Translations under genes and position numbers: made by a program | In this document: piece after piece, positions 11,151 through 20,792 of the stretch | How the letters are laid out: each line of letters starts with the position of its first letter | Numbering within the stretch: position 1 is the first letter of the stretch | Notes under the pieces: model-generated | The model's database searches: none | What the model was told of the DNA's origin: nothing | The model's input: only the letters and a program-made list of their open reading frames with translations | Assembly: GCA_022826505.1 (NCBI GenBank) | Contig: JAJDUQ010000323.1 | Coordinates: forward strand, 1 to 49,309 | DNA: 49,309 nucleotides | Reading direction: 5' to 3' | DNA from: Gammaproteobacteria bacterium | GTDB lineage: Bacteria > Pseudomonadota > Gammaproteobacteria > HK1

Positions 11151-11285
11151 TTCGAAGGCCTGCCCGAACGGTCGTCGGCAACGCGGTACAACCGTGCCGC
11201 AGGCACGCCGAATCGGTCGCCGGGTGCGCTGGCGGACGCTGCCGGACATGCGCCAGCGGCGGTGAATCATGTTGAAACCGGGAAG

Positions 11286-12170
11286 CTAGAAATCGAGGTC
11301 GATCCAGACCGGCTGATGATCGGAGCCGATCGCTTGCGAATCCACCCGCACGGCACGAATCCGTTCCTTCATTCCTGCGCTGACGAAGCAGTAGTCGAGT
11401 CGGGCCGGATGACCCTTCACCTCGGCCGTCGGACCTGCATCGTCGGCATTGCCCGCCTCCACCCAGGCATCGACGAATCCTTCCGGGTTCGTGATTCGAC
11501 CACCGTACCGAGAAACCGGACCGACAATTCGCTCGTACTCCTTCGAATCCGGCTGCATGTTGAAGTCACCGAGGAGAATGGCATCCCGCGGCATCGGTGG
11601 AGGCATGCCATCCAGTGTCCACTCCTCCCCGAGACCGACGCCTGATACCGGTGGTCCCTCGCGGACCGCGTTTGCATGAATCGCGAGCACCGTTTCCACC
11701 TGTGGCAGCCGCGTCTCGGCCGAAAGGTGTGTCAGGTGAATGGAGAACACCCGTATGTGCCCGCCGGGCACTGCGGTGACGGCTTCGAGGGCCGAGCGCT
11801 GCAGGCTCATCGGCGGCCCGAGGCTTGCATACTTCGGCAGCAGGTGGTGGCGCACCGTGAGCAACGGCGTGCGCGAGAGCAGCATGTTCCCGAACTGCCG
11901 CCGGCGGCCGGCGCCGTCCTCGCCCGGCCCCTGTCCGGAGAGATGGAGATCGACTCCCGGCCCGTATGCCCAGTAGTGGTCGGGGAAGTGGCGTGCGATG
12001 AGTCGGGGTTGATCGGTCGCACCCGACCGGGACCAGAATCGCTCGACCTCCTGCAGCGCCATCAGATCGGCTCCCGCGATCTCGTCCGCGATGCGATCGA
12101 GATCGAATCGGCCGTCTTTCCCACGGCCGTACTGGATGTTGTAGGTGACGACCCTCATGGCGGACATCAT
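11286..12170 (-). CDS. Endonuclease/exonuclease/phosphatase family protein
   Basis: The 294-residue protein has the fold's catalytic motifs in order: VVTYNIQYGRG (Asn), LMALQEVERF (metal-binding Glu), FSIHLTHLS (His), ILLGDFNMQPDS (Asp/Asn), LDYCFVS and GSDHQPVWIDLDF (catalytic Asp-His). There is no signal peptide and no zinc or RNA-binding domain, so the substrate (nucleic acid, phospholipid or phosphoester) cannot be assigned. ATGs at 12170, 12167 and 12158 are all possible; none has a clear ribosome site, and 12158 (MRVVTYN) is the closest to the family start. Confidence 0.85.
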   Translation of the reverse strand: MMSAMRVVTYNIQYGRGKDGRFDLDRIADEIAGADLMALQEVERFWSRSGATDQPRLIARHFPDHYWAYGPGVDLHLSGQGPGEDGAGRRRQFGNMLLSRTPLLTVRHHLLPKYASLGPPMSLQRSALEAVTAVPGGHIRVFSIHLTHLSAETRLPQVETVLAIHANAVREGPPVSGVGLGEEWTLDGMPPPMPRDAILLGDFNMQPDSKEYERIVGPVSRYGGRITNPEGFVDAWVEAGNADDAGPTAEVKGHPARLDYCFVSAGMKERIRAVRVDSQAIGSDHQPVWIDLDF

Positions 12171-12286
12171 CCGTATCGGCCGGTGGCCACGTCAACTTCC
12201 TGCGTCACGACTCTCTGTCAATCTCGCCGGGGTTCCGCTCGCCGGACGACGCCGGCCACCGTTTCGGGTGGTTCCACGAACGTTCA

Positions 12287-13114
12287 TCAGCCATCGTCCA
12301 GCAACCCACGGACGGCCTCGGTGAATCCGTCGTCGTCGTTCGTACGCACCACCTTGTAACGCACCCGCATGGATGGAGGGGCATTCAATACGACGCACGA
12401 ACGCTCCGCCCACTCGAGCATGTCCAGGTCGTTGTAGTCATTGCCGACGGCAATGGTGCTCACCGAAGTGATGGCGTGACGTTCACGTATCCAGTCCGCT
12501 GCGTGCGCCTTCGACACTCCGTCGGGGAACAGCTCGATCCAGGTCGACGCATGGTCGAGCGGCGAGGTGGTGCGCACCACGTGCACGTCCTCGAATTCAC
12601 GGGCCAGAAGTTCGAGGTGCGATGCCGCTCCCGGAGGTTCGACGACCACGAACTGGCTGACCTCGATTGCGTGGATGACGCCGTCGCGCCAGGGTTGCGC
12701 GAATTGCCGGTAACGCTTGATGCGGTGCTCGAAGTCGACATTGCGGCGCGCCGACCGCACGAAATGAAAGCGGTGCGAATCCGGAGCCGCGTGCTGCACC
12801 ATGAAGTCGAGTTTGAGGTCACGCAGGCGCGCAACCAGTCTGGAGACCAATGAGGGGTCCATCACGGGCGAGCGAAGAAGGCGTCCGTCATTCCACGAGA
12901 CAACCCCGGCTCCGCTCGAGAATGCGAGATAGTCGATGGGGAAGTCGTCGTGCATCACGAGGCGCGCCGAGTAGAGCGAGCGTCCTGTCGCCACCGCGCG
13001 CACGATTCCGCCGCGCCCGAGCGCCTCGAGCGTGCGGCGGTTCACCTCGCTGAGCTGCGAGGCCGAATCGAGCAGCGTGCCGTCCAGATCCGTGACGACT
13101 AGCCTGGAATGCAT
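12287..13114 (-). CDS. Cof-type HAD-IIB phosphatase
   Basis: A haloacid-dehalogenase-fold hydrolase that probably dephosphorylates sugar phosphates or cofactors. The 275-residue protein shows motif I VVTDLDGTLLDS, motif II in VRAVATGRS, a C2B cap in the middle, a Lys in DGVSKAHAADWI, and motif IV AVGNDYNDLDMLEWA. The ATG at 13114 has AGGG six bases upstream and is preferred over 13120 and 13141. It is transcribed divergently from sufB and shares the 267-base spacer that holds the suf operators; whether those sites affect it is unknown. The substrate cannot be predicted. Confidence 0.88.
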   Translation of the reverse strand: MHSRLVVTDLDGTLLDSASQLSEVNRRTLEALGRGGIVRAVATGRSLYSARLVMHDDFPIDYLAFSSGAGVVSWNDGRLLRSPVMDPSLVSRLVARLRDLKLDFMVQHAAPDSHRFHFVRSARRNVDFEHRIKRYRQFAQPWRDGVIHAIEVSQFVVVEPPGAASHLELLAREFEDVHVVRTTSPLDHASTWIELFPDGVSKAHAADWIRERHAITSVSTIAVGNDYNDLDMLEWAERSCVVLNAPPSMRVRYKVVRTNDDDGFTEAVRGLLDDG

Positions 13115-13286
13115 CGCCATCCCTGCGATGTGCGCACACACCGGCAGCCCTCGGGCGAAGCGGGCGGTCGTGTCGTGTCCGTCATCCGATTCGGGTCCTC
13201 GCGCAGAACAGCCTGCTCACGGGCACTGTGGGCGGAGCGTATTGCCGCTGCGCATGCATCTCACTCCACCACCGCCAAGCCGACGA

Positions 13287-13311
13287 ATTGTTGACCAATT
13301 TGGTCGGGTAA
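13287..13311 (+). promoter_or_regulatory. IscR type-1-like operator, site 1, over the suf -35
   Basis: The near-palindrome has left half TTGACC (13291-13296), an AATTT centre and right half GGTCGGGTA (13302-13310). It fits the type 1 [2Fe-2S]-IscR consensus (ATASYYGACT, RWWWY, AGTCRRSTAT) at about 21 of 25 positions as I recall it. It contains the putative -35 TTGACC. No iscR gene lies in the window, so the regulator would act in trans. Confidence 0.7.
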
Positions 13312-13320
13312 TCGTACGAT
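13291..13320 (+). promoter_or_regulatory. Putative sigma70 promoter of the suf operon
   Basis: TTGACC at 13291-13296 and TACGAT at 13315-13320 are separated by 18 bases. Transcription would begin near 13327, giving a leader of about 55 bases before sufB. Both hexamers are overlapped or flanked by the two IscR-like boxes, which is what a repressible Fe-S biogenesis promoter should look like. Confidence 0.55.
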
Positions 13321-13343
13321 ACCCGAGTGTTTTGGTCAGGAAT
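13319..13343 (+). promoter_or_regulatory. IscR type-1-like operator, site 2, at the suf start point
   Basis: ATACCCGAGT (13319-13328), a GTTTT centre and GGTCAGGAAT (13334-13343) match the same consensus at about 22 of 25 positions. Its centre is 32 bp from that of site 1, close to three helical turns, so two dimers would bind on the same face. It covers the predicted transcription start. Confidence 0.68.
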
Positions 13344-13381
13344 TCGGCGCCACTGCGCGCCCTCCGAGGAGCAACTGGCGC

Positions 13382-14830
<1,449 letters not shown>

Positions 14831-14883
14831 CCGGGCCTCGAGCCGACCCGGACAGGCGGCCCACTCGTTCAGGAGCACGAGCG

Positions 14884-15639
14884 ATGCTCGAAATCAGGGA
14901 TCTGCGCGCCGCGGTGGACGGAAAGGACATCCTCACCGGGGTCAATCTGAACGTCGCGCCAGGAGAAGTCCACGCGATCATGGGACCGAACGGCTCGGGC
15001 AAGAGCACGCTGGCCCACGTGCTCGCAGGCCGTGACGGCTACGAGGTGACCGGAGGGGAGATCCTCTTCGAAGGAAGCTCGTTGCTCGACCTCGCGCCCG
15101 AGGAACGTGCCTGTCAGGGCGTGTTTCTCGCATTCCAGTACCCGGTCGAGATCCCCGGAGTCAACAACACCTACTTCCTCAAGGCGGCCGTCAACGCGAT
15201 CCGCAGGCATCGCGGCCAGTCCGAGCTCGACGCGATGGACTTTCTCGCACTGGTGCGCGAGAAGCTCTCGGTCCTGCACATGGACGAGTCGCTGCTCAAG
15301 CGAGGGGTGAACGTAGGTTTCTCGGGCGGCGAGAAGAAACGCAACGAGATCTTTCAGCTCGCGCTCATGGAGCCGAAGCTCGCGATCCTCGACGAGACGG
15401 ATTCCGGCCTCGACATCGATGCGTTGAAGGACGTGGCGAACGGTGTCAACGCGCTGAAGAGTCCGGATCGGGCCACGATTCTCGTCACCCACTATCAGCG
15501 CATGCTCGACTACATCGTTCCCGACCACGTTCACGTGCTGAACAGAGGGCGCATCGTGGCCTCCGGCGGGGGCGAGCTGGCGCTGGAGCTCGAGTCGCGA
15601 GGGTACGAATGGGTTCGCGAGGCGGCGGTCAGCGCATGA
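14884..15639 (+). CDS. sufC: Fe-S cluster assembly ATPase SufC
   Basis: ABC-type ATPase that drives conformational change in SufBC2D. The 251-residue protein has Walker A GPNGSGKST at about residues 34-42, a Q-loop in FLAFQYPVEIPG, signature GFSGGEKKRNEIFQ, Walker B LAILDETDSGLD and a switch His in VTHYQRML. An AGGAG lies nine bases before the ATG. Its TGA overlaps the sufD ATG by four bases (ATGA at 15636). Confidence 0.97.
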   Translation: MLEIRDLRAAVDGKDILTGVNLNVAPGEVHAIMGPNGSGKSTLAHVLAGRDGYEVTGGEILFEGSSLLDLAPEERACQGVFLAFQYPVEIPGVNNTYFLKAAVNAIRRHRGQSELDAMDFLALVREKLSVLHMDESLLKRGVNVGFSGGEKKRNEIFQLALMEPKLAILDETDSGLDIDALKDVANGVNALKSPDRATILVTHYQRMLDYIVPDHVHVLNRGRIVASGGGELALELESRGYEWVREAAVSA

Positions 15640-16985
15640 GCGGCGGCGACCTTTCGATCGCCAGATACGTCGAGGCGTTCGCTGCGCGCGAATCGGCGCT
15701 TCCCGGCCATCATCTCGCCTGGCTGCGCGGGGTACGGCGTACGGGTATCGACGCCTTTGCGCGTACGGGCTTCCCCACGCCACGAAACGAACACTGGAAG
15801 TACACGAACGTGTCTCCAATCGAGAAACGCGCGTTCGACCTCGCGGTGCCCTCCTCCGGCACCGTCGCGGCCGCCCGCGACCTGGCCGAGCGTCTTCCGA
15901 ACGTCGGTGACGAGCCTTGCATGGTCTTCGTCGACGGTCGCGTCGAGCGCGAGTTCTCGAACGTCCATGCACTGCCTCCGGGTGTCGACATCGAGGAGTT
16001 CGGTGGCTTCATCGAGCGAGATTCGGAATTTCTCGAGGGCAGGCTCGGCGGAATCGTGGCTCCGGAAAAGACCGCGTTCACGGCACTCAACGCCGCCTTC
16101 ATGGACGCCGGTGCGGTGGTGCGGGTCGCTCCGGGGACCATCGTCGACACTCCGGTCCATCTCGTGTTCGTGTCGGGCTCACACGAGTGCGAGCGTGCGT
16201 ACTCCCCCCGAATCGTCATCGCGGCCGATGCAGGATCGCGAATCGCCGTCGTCGAGCACTTCATCGGTCTGGACGACACCGTGTATCTCGACAACGTCGT
16301 GACGGAGATCGAGGTCGCCGAGGGCGCCACGGTCGCGCACCACAAGGTGCAGCGAGCGAGCGCCGGCGCGTACCACGTCGCTGCGCTTCAGGCGAAGCTC
16401 GCGGCGGGAGCATCGTTCCACTCGTGGGCGGTCTCTCTCGGGGCCCGACTCTCGCGGCACGACATCGAGGTCTCGCTCGAACACGAGCATGCGCGGTGTT
16501 CTCTGGACGGCCTCTACCTCGCGAACGGGCGCCAGCACGTCGACTTCCACACCAACGTCGAGCACCTCGCGCCGCATTGCGAGAGCCACGAGTATTACAA
16601 GGGCATTGCGGGCGGCCGCGGGCGCGGGGTGTTCAACGGGCGCGTGCACGTGCATCCGGATGCGCAGAAGACCGAAGCCCATCAGACGAACCGAAACCTG
16701 CTGCTGTCGCGCAATGCGGAGATCGACACCAAGCCCCAGCTCGAGATCCACGCCGACGACGTCAAGTGTTCGCACGGCGCCACCATCGGACAACTGGATG
16801 AGCAAATGCTGTTCTACCTCCGCTCGCGCGGCATCGAGGAGAGCGCGGCGCGCGGCATGCTCACGTACGGATTCGCGCGAGACGTGGTCGATCGAATCGC
16901 TCTGCCGGCATTGCGCGAGCCGATCGGAGCCGTGGTGCTCAAGCACCTCCCGGGCGGGGACGGTCTGCGGGAGATGTTCCGGTGA
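15636..16985 (+). CDS. sufD: Fe-S cluster assembly protein SufD
   Basis: SufD pairs with SufB in the scaffold complex. The 449-residue protein shows the N-terminal helical part with FPTPRNEHWKYTNVSPIEKR, a right-handed beta-helix core, and the C-terminal conserved run HPDAQKTEAHQTNRNLLLS followed by ADDVKCSHGATIGQLDEQML. The ATG at 15636 overlaps the sufC stop, which fixes the start. Its TGA overlaps the GTG of sufS, so translation of the three genes is likely coupled. Confidence 0.96.
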   Translation: MSGGDLSIARYVEAFAARESALPGHHLAWLRGVRRTGIDAFARTGFPTPRNEHWKYTNVSPIEKRAFDLAVPSSGTVAAARDLAERLPNVGDEPCMVFVDGRVEREFSNVHALPPGVDIEEFGGFIERDSEFLEGRLGGIVAPEKTAFTALNAAFMDAGAVVRVAPGTIVDTPVHLVFVSGSHECERAYSPRIVIAADAGSRIAVVEHFIGLDDTVYLDNVVTEIEVAEGATVAHHKVQRASAGAYHVAALQAKLAAGASFHSWAVSLGARLSRHDIEVSLEHEHARCSLDGLYLANGRQHVDFHTNVEHLAPHCESHEYYKGIAGGRGRGVFNGRVHVHPDAQKTEAHQTNRNLLLSRNAEIDTKPQLEIHADDVKCSHGATIGQLDEQMLFYLRSRGIEESAARGMLTYGFARDVVDRIALPALREPIGAVVLKHLPGGDGLREMFR

Positions 16986-18244
16986 CCCATGCACAGGGCC
17001 TTTCGCCGCAACTGGCGGGGAACATGTTCGACGTGGAACGGATCCGCGCCGAATTCCCCATCCTGGCGCAGACGGTCAATGGCCGGCCACTCGTGTACCT
17101 CGACAACGGCGCCACGAGCCAGAAGCCGCGCCGGGTCATCGAGGCCATCCGCCGTTACTACGAATCCGACAACGCGAACGTCCATCGCGGGCTGCATGCG
17201 CTGAGCGAACGGGCCACGAATGCCTACGAGGGGGCCCGCGATACCGTCAGGACCTTTCTCAACGCGGCGGATCGTCGCGAAATCGTCTTCGTGCGCGGCG
17301 CCACGGAAGGGCTGAACCTCATAGCACAGAGCTGGGCGAGGCCTCGGCTGCAACCGGGTGACGAAGTTCTCATCACGACCATGGAGCACCACTCCAACAT
17401 CGTTCCCTGGCAACTCGTGTGCCGGCAGACCGGCGCGCAGCTCCGGGTGGCGCCGATTCACGACAGCGGCGAGCTCGACATGGAGGCGTTCGCCAATCTC
17501 GTCAGCGAGCGCACCAGGGTTGTCGCCGTCGCCCATGTTTCGAACGCGCTTGGAACCATAAATCCCGCCAGGCAGATCGTGGAGACGGCGCACATCGCAG
17601 GCGCGATCGCGGTGCTCGACGGCGCCCAGGCGGCCGCTCATGGCCCTGTCGACGTCCGGGCGCTCGGCTGCGACTTCTACGTTCTCTCGAGCCACAAGTG
17701 CTACGGTCCGACCGGGATGGGCGTGCTCTACGGCCGTGCCGAGCTGCTGGAGGCGGCTGAACCGTACCAGGGCGGCGGGGACATGATCCGCACCGTCTCG
17801 TTCGAGGAGTCGACCTGGAACGAACTCCCGTACAAGTTCGAGGCAGGCACCCCGAACATTGCGGGGGCCATCGGACTCGGCGCCGCGGTCGAGTTCATGA
17901 CCGAGCTCGGGATGGACGCCATCGCCGCGCACGAGCGCGAGGTTCTGGAGTACGCCACCGAAAGACTCGACGAACTCGACGGCATTCGAATCATCGGTAC
18001 CGCGCCGGAGAAGGCCGGCATCCTGTCTTTCGTCGTGGAAGGAGTCCATCCGCACGACGTCGGAACAATCGTCGACCAGCACGGGGTCGCGATACGGGCC
18101 GGGCACCATTGCGCGATGCCGCTGATGCGCCGATACCGGGTGCCGGCGACCTCGCGCGCCTCGCTCGCGCTCTACAACACCCGGGCGGACGTCGACGCGC
18201 TCGTCGAGGGCCTGCACGGGGTGAAGGAGATTTTCGACCGATGA
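16982..18244 (+). CDS. sufS: Cysteine desulfurase SufS
   Basis: PLP enzyme that takes sulfur from cysteine as a persulfide. The 420-residue protein has YLDNGATSQKP, MEHHSNIVPW, the PLP lysine in SSHKCYGPTG (about Lys239), and the catalytic cysteine in RAGHHCAMPLM (about Cys377). The short loop around the cysteine is the group II (SufS) type. The GTG at 16982 overlaps the sufD stop (GTGA); an internal ATG at 17024 (MFDVERIR) would remove 14 residues and is nearer the usual N-terminus. No sufE is present; the neighbouring SufU is the probable sulfur acceptor. Confidence 0.96.
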   Translation: MTHAQGLSPQLAGNMFDVERIRAEFPILAQTVNGRPLVYLDNGATSQKPRRVIEAIRRYYESDNANVHRGLHALSERATNAYEGARDTVRTFLNAADRREIVFVRGATEGLNLIAQSWARPRLQPGDEVLITTMEHHSNIVPWQLVCRQTGAQLRVAPIHDSGELDMEAFANLVSERTRVVAVAHVSNALGTINPARQIVETAHIAGAIAVLDGAQAAAHGPVDVRALGCDFYVLSSHKCYGPTGMGVLYGRAELLEAAEPYQGGGDMIRTVSFEESTWNELPYKFEAGTPNIAGAIGLGAAVEFMTELGMDAIAAHEREVLEYATERLDELDGIRIIGTAPEKAGILSFVVEGVHPHDVGTIVDQHGVAIRAGHHCAMPLMRRYRVPATSRASLALYNTRADVDALVEGLHGVKEIFDR

Positions 18245-18696
18245 ACGACCTCCGCGATCTCTACGAGGAAGTCATCCTCGATCACAATCGAAATCCGCGG
18301 AACTATCCGCGGAAGCCCGAGAAGACCAATCACTCCGCCCACGGCTTCAACCCCGTGTGCGGGGACGAGTTCTTCGTTCATCTGCACGTCGACGACGGGA
18401 TCATCCGGGACATCGGCTTCGACGGCGCGGGCTGCGCGATCTCGACCGCGTCCGCGTCGTTGATGACCGAGGCGCTGAAGGACAAGCCCGTTTCGGACGC
18501 GGAGCGACTGTTTCACGAAGTACACGAGCTCCTCACCGACGAGCGCCAGGTGGGTGGCCCCGGTGACTTTCTCGGGAAGCTCACCGTGCTCACCGGGGTC
18601 AAGGAGTACCCGATGCGCGTGAAGTGCGCGACACTTGCGTGGCATACGATGAAGGCCGCGCTCCACGAAGACAGCGAGACGGTATGCACCGAATGA
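18241..18696 (+). CDS. sufU: SufU-type zinc-dependent sulfurtransferase
   Basis: An IscU-fold protein that, in Bacillus, accepts persulfide sulfur from SufS using a zinc site. The 151-residue product has the SufU ligand set at about Cys40-Asp42 (PVCGDEF), Cys65 (GAGCAIST) and Cys129 (RVKCATLAWHT), and the ~20-residue insertion between the second and third cysteines that separates SufU from IscU. Its ATG overlaps the sufS stop (ATGA at 18241). It replaces SufE in this operon, an arrangement better known from Gram-positive bacteria. Confidence 0.93.
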   Translation: MNDLRDLYEEVILDHNRNPRNYPRKPEKTNHSAHGFNPVCGDEFFVHLHVDDGIIRDIGFDGAGCAISTASASLMTEALKDKPVSDAERLFHEVHELLTDERQVGGPGDFLGKLTVLTGVKEYPMRVKCATLAWHTMKAALHEDSETVCTE

Positions 18697-19079
18697 GCAC
18701 CATCGAAGATCACCAGAGCCGCGGTACGCATGCGCCGGCGCCGGAGAGCGGTGCGGCGGTCGATTCGGACCGCGACACGTCGCTCGATGACCGAATCGTC
18801 GCCGCGCTACGCGAGGTCTACGACCCCGAGATTCCGGTCAACATCTACGATCTCGGACTCATCTACCGCATCGACTGCGACGAGATGGGAGTGGTCGAAA
18901 TCGACATGACCCTGACCGCCCCCGGCTGCCCGGTCGCCCAGACCTTTCCCGGCACCGTCGAAGCCGCGGTGCAGAACGTGGAAGGCGTCGCGGCGGCAGA
19001 AGTCGAACTCGTCTGGGAGCCTCCGTGGACTCCGGATCGAATGAGCGAAGCGGCAAAGCTCGATCTCGGCTTCTTCTGA
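18693..19079 (+). CDS. sufT: SufT, DUF59/MIP18-family Fe-S maturation factor
   Basis: SufT-like proteins help Fe-S protein maturation. The 128-residue product starts with a ~30-residue Ser/Ala/Asp-rich tail, then the DUF59 domain: ALREVYDPEIPVNIYDLGLI, DMTLTAPGCPVAQTFPG, VELVWEPPWTPDRMSE and the C-terminal LDLGFF. The ATG at 18693 overlaps the sufU stop (ATGA) as in the rest of the operon; an ATG at 18684 adds three residues. Position as the sixth gene of a suf operon supports the name. Confidence 0.92.
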   Translation: MSTIEDHQSRGTHAPAPESGAAVDSDRDTSLDDRIVAALREVYDPEIPVNIYDLGLIYRIDCDEMGVVEIDMTLTAPGCPVAQTFPGTVEAAVQNVEGVAAAEVELVWEPPWTPDRMSEAAKLDLGFF

Positions 19080-19167
19080 CCCGCCTGCCGATTCAAACGA
19101 TCGGAAGGCGTTCATCGCCCGACCGGTTTCGAACCGAGTCATCGACCATCATGCTGGACTTCCGACA

Positions 19168-19479
19168 ATGAGTGAATGGACGAACGTGGCCGCGGCCGAT
19201 GACATCGGTCCAGGCGAGTACCGGGTGATCGAAGTCGACGACGTCGAAATTGCGGTGTTCAATCTGGAAGGCGAATACTTCGCCATCGAGGACGTGTGCA
19301 CGCACGACTTCGGCACCCTCACCGGCGGATGCCTGGAGGACGGCCAGATAATGTGTCCGCGGCACGGAGCCCGCTTCGACGTTCGTACCGGAGAGGCACT
19401 CACTCCGCCGGCCTACGAGCCGGTCGCCACGTTCGAGGTACGGGTCCACGACGGCGTCGTGCAGGTGCGCGGCGACTGA
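19168..19479 (+). CDS. Rieske-type [2Fe-2S] ferredoxin
   Basis: The 103-residue protein is a small soluble Rieske domain. The ligands are Cys44-X-His46 (VCTHDFGTL) and Cys63-X2-His66 (MCPRHGARF) with 16 residues between, followed by the usual FDVRTGEALTPPAYEPV. There is no membrane segment. It begins 88 bases after sufT on the same strand, with no visible terminator between, so it probably belongs to the suf transcript. It could supply electrons for cluster assembly or be a client protein. No oxygenase subunit lies nearby that would make it a dioxygenase ferredoxin. Confidence 0.9.
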   Translation: MSEWTNVAAADDIGPGEYRVIEVDDVEIAVFNLEGEYFAIEDVCTHDFGTLTGGCLEDGQIMCPRHGARFDVRTGEALTPPAYEPVATFEVRVHDGVVQVRGD

Positions 19480-19539
19480 CCGCCTCGCCAGCGAGAGCCA
19501 CCGCCCGACACCGGGAAGCCCGCGTCCTGCGCGGGGTGC

Positions 19540-20622
19540 CTACTGGCAGAGATACAGTCTCTGACCCGTCTCCAGGACGATGTCGAGGAGCTCCTGCGCC
19601 GGAAATTCCCCCTCGTTCTCCTCGATCCATGCATCCCACACCGGCCTGCCCGCATAGTGGCGGAACCGTCTCAGCTCGGACTCCGGAATCTCCACCATCT
19701 GAATTCGGCCACCGCTCCTCCAGCGCTCCTCGTTGACGATGTCCTGTTCGGCATAGCCCTTGCGCATCGCAGTGTATGCGCCGAGCCTCAGGTCCTCGAG
19801 CAACTGCTTGTACGGCAGGGGCAGCGAGATGTAGGCGTCACGATTGAACACCGTCGGGCAATTGATCGTCCCCAGCTTCAGATTGGTGGTGGCCCAGTCC
19901 GCAAGTTCGTCAATCTTGTACGAGGCGAACGCGTAGCTGTACGGGAATCCGATCGTGTCGGCCTCGCCGCTCTCCAGGGCCGCCCGAGCGGTCGGCGCCG
20001 GCCTTCTCAACGTGGTCGCACCCAGCAGCTCCATCGCCCGCTTCTGACCGCCGAAAGCGGTCACCCGCCTGCCCTTGAAGTCGGTATACGCTCTCGGCGC
20101 CTCTCCCACACCCATGTACTCGTACTGCGGCACGATGTTGGACATGTAGAGGACTGCGTTCCACTGGTCGAACACGTCCTGCACCGCCGGGTGTGCGTAG
20201 ATCGTCTCGTGCACCTGACGCACGATGTCGAAGTTCGCGAGCGGCAGGAGCGGAAGGTCGAGCACGTTCAGTGGCTTGTTCTTCTCGGGATGGTAAAGCC
20301 CGCACACCACCGCCCCTTCGAACGCACCCGAGGTGATGCCGTCGAGGTTCTTCGGCCCCTTGGACAACTGCTCGCCGTAGAAGAGTTCGATGGTGAACTT
20401 GCCGCCGGTACGTTCGCTCGCGTGTCGCGACACGTACTCGATTCCCTCGGTAAACGAACGGCGGTCACCCCAGAGCGAGAACCTCCAGTGCACCTCGGGT
20501 CCGTCGACCGCTCTGGTGGTGCCCGCACTGTGGGCAGGGTTCGGTGCGGCAGTCAGAATCGATGCGAGCGCCAGCGCCACGGCGCTCGACAGCGTGAATA
20601 ACGTCTGCATGGTGCGATCCAT
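19540..20622 (-). CDS. TRAP transporter solute receptor, DctP family, orphan
   Basis: A periplasmic binding protein of the TRAP type. The 360-residue precursor has a signal peptide (hydrophobic residues about 7-25, likely cleavage after AHS near 33). It then has IELFYGEQLSKGPKNLDGI, YTDFKGRRVTAFGGQKRAME, ARAALESGEADTIGFPY and YISLPLPYKQLLEDLRLGAY, which follow the DctP pattern. The ATG at 20622 is preferred; 20610 is possible. No dctQ or dctM membrane subunit is in the window. The upstream same-strand neighbour is a Cache-HAMP sensor, so it may be a sensory ligand receptor rather than a transporter part. The ligand is unknown. Confidence 0.85.
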   Translation of the reverse strand: MDRTMQTLFTLSSAVALALASILTAAPNPAHSAGTTRAVDGPEVHWRFSLWGDRRSFTEGIEYVSRHASERTGGKFTIELFYGEQLSKGPKNLDGITSGAFEGAVVCGLYHPEKNKPLNVLDLPLLPLANFDIVRQVHETIYAHPAVQDVFDQWNAVLYMSNIVPQYEYMGVGEAPRAYTDFKGRRVTAFGGQKRAMELLGATTLRRPAPTARAALESGEADTIGFPYSYAFASYKIDELADWATTNLKLGTINCPTVFNRDAYISLPLPYKQLLEDLRLGAYTAMRKGYAEQDIVNEERWRSGGRIQMVEIPESELRRFRHYAGRPVWDAWIEENEGEFPAQELLDIVLETGQRLYLCQ

Positions 20623-20792
20623 CAGTGAGGTTGTCGTGAAACTTCGCGGGCCCGGGAGAAATCCTGATGTCCGCGGCAATCCCGGTCCGGGTCTCGGCCC
20701 GGTTCTCGCGGTGCACTGAGACGGCATCGGTGGCGGATGCGCGGTCCGGTCACTACACGAATTGCTCCTGGACGAGAGTCGGCAGCGCGACG

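Noticed and set aside
19519..19535. Inverted repeat CCCGCG/CGCGGG between the Rieske and dctP genes as a terminator
   Set aside because: Six base pairs with no T-tract; such short GC palindromes are common at this composition.
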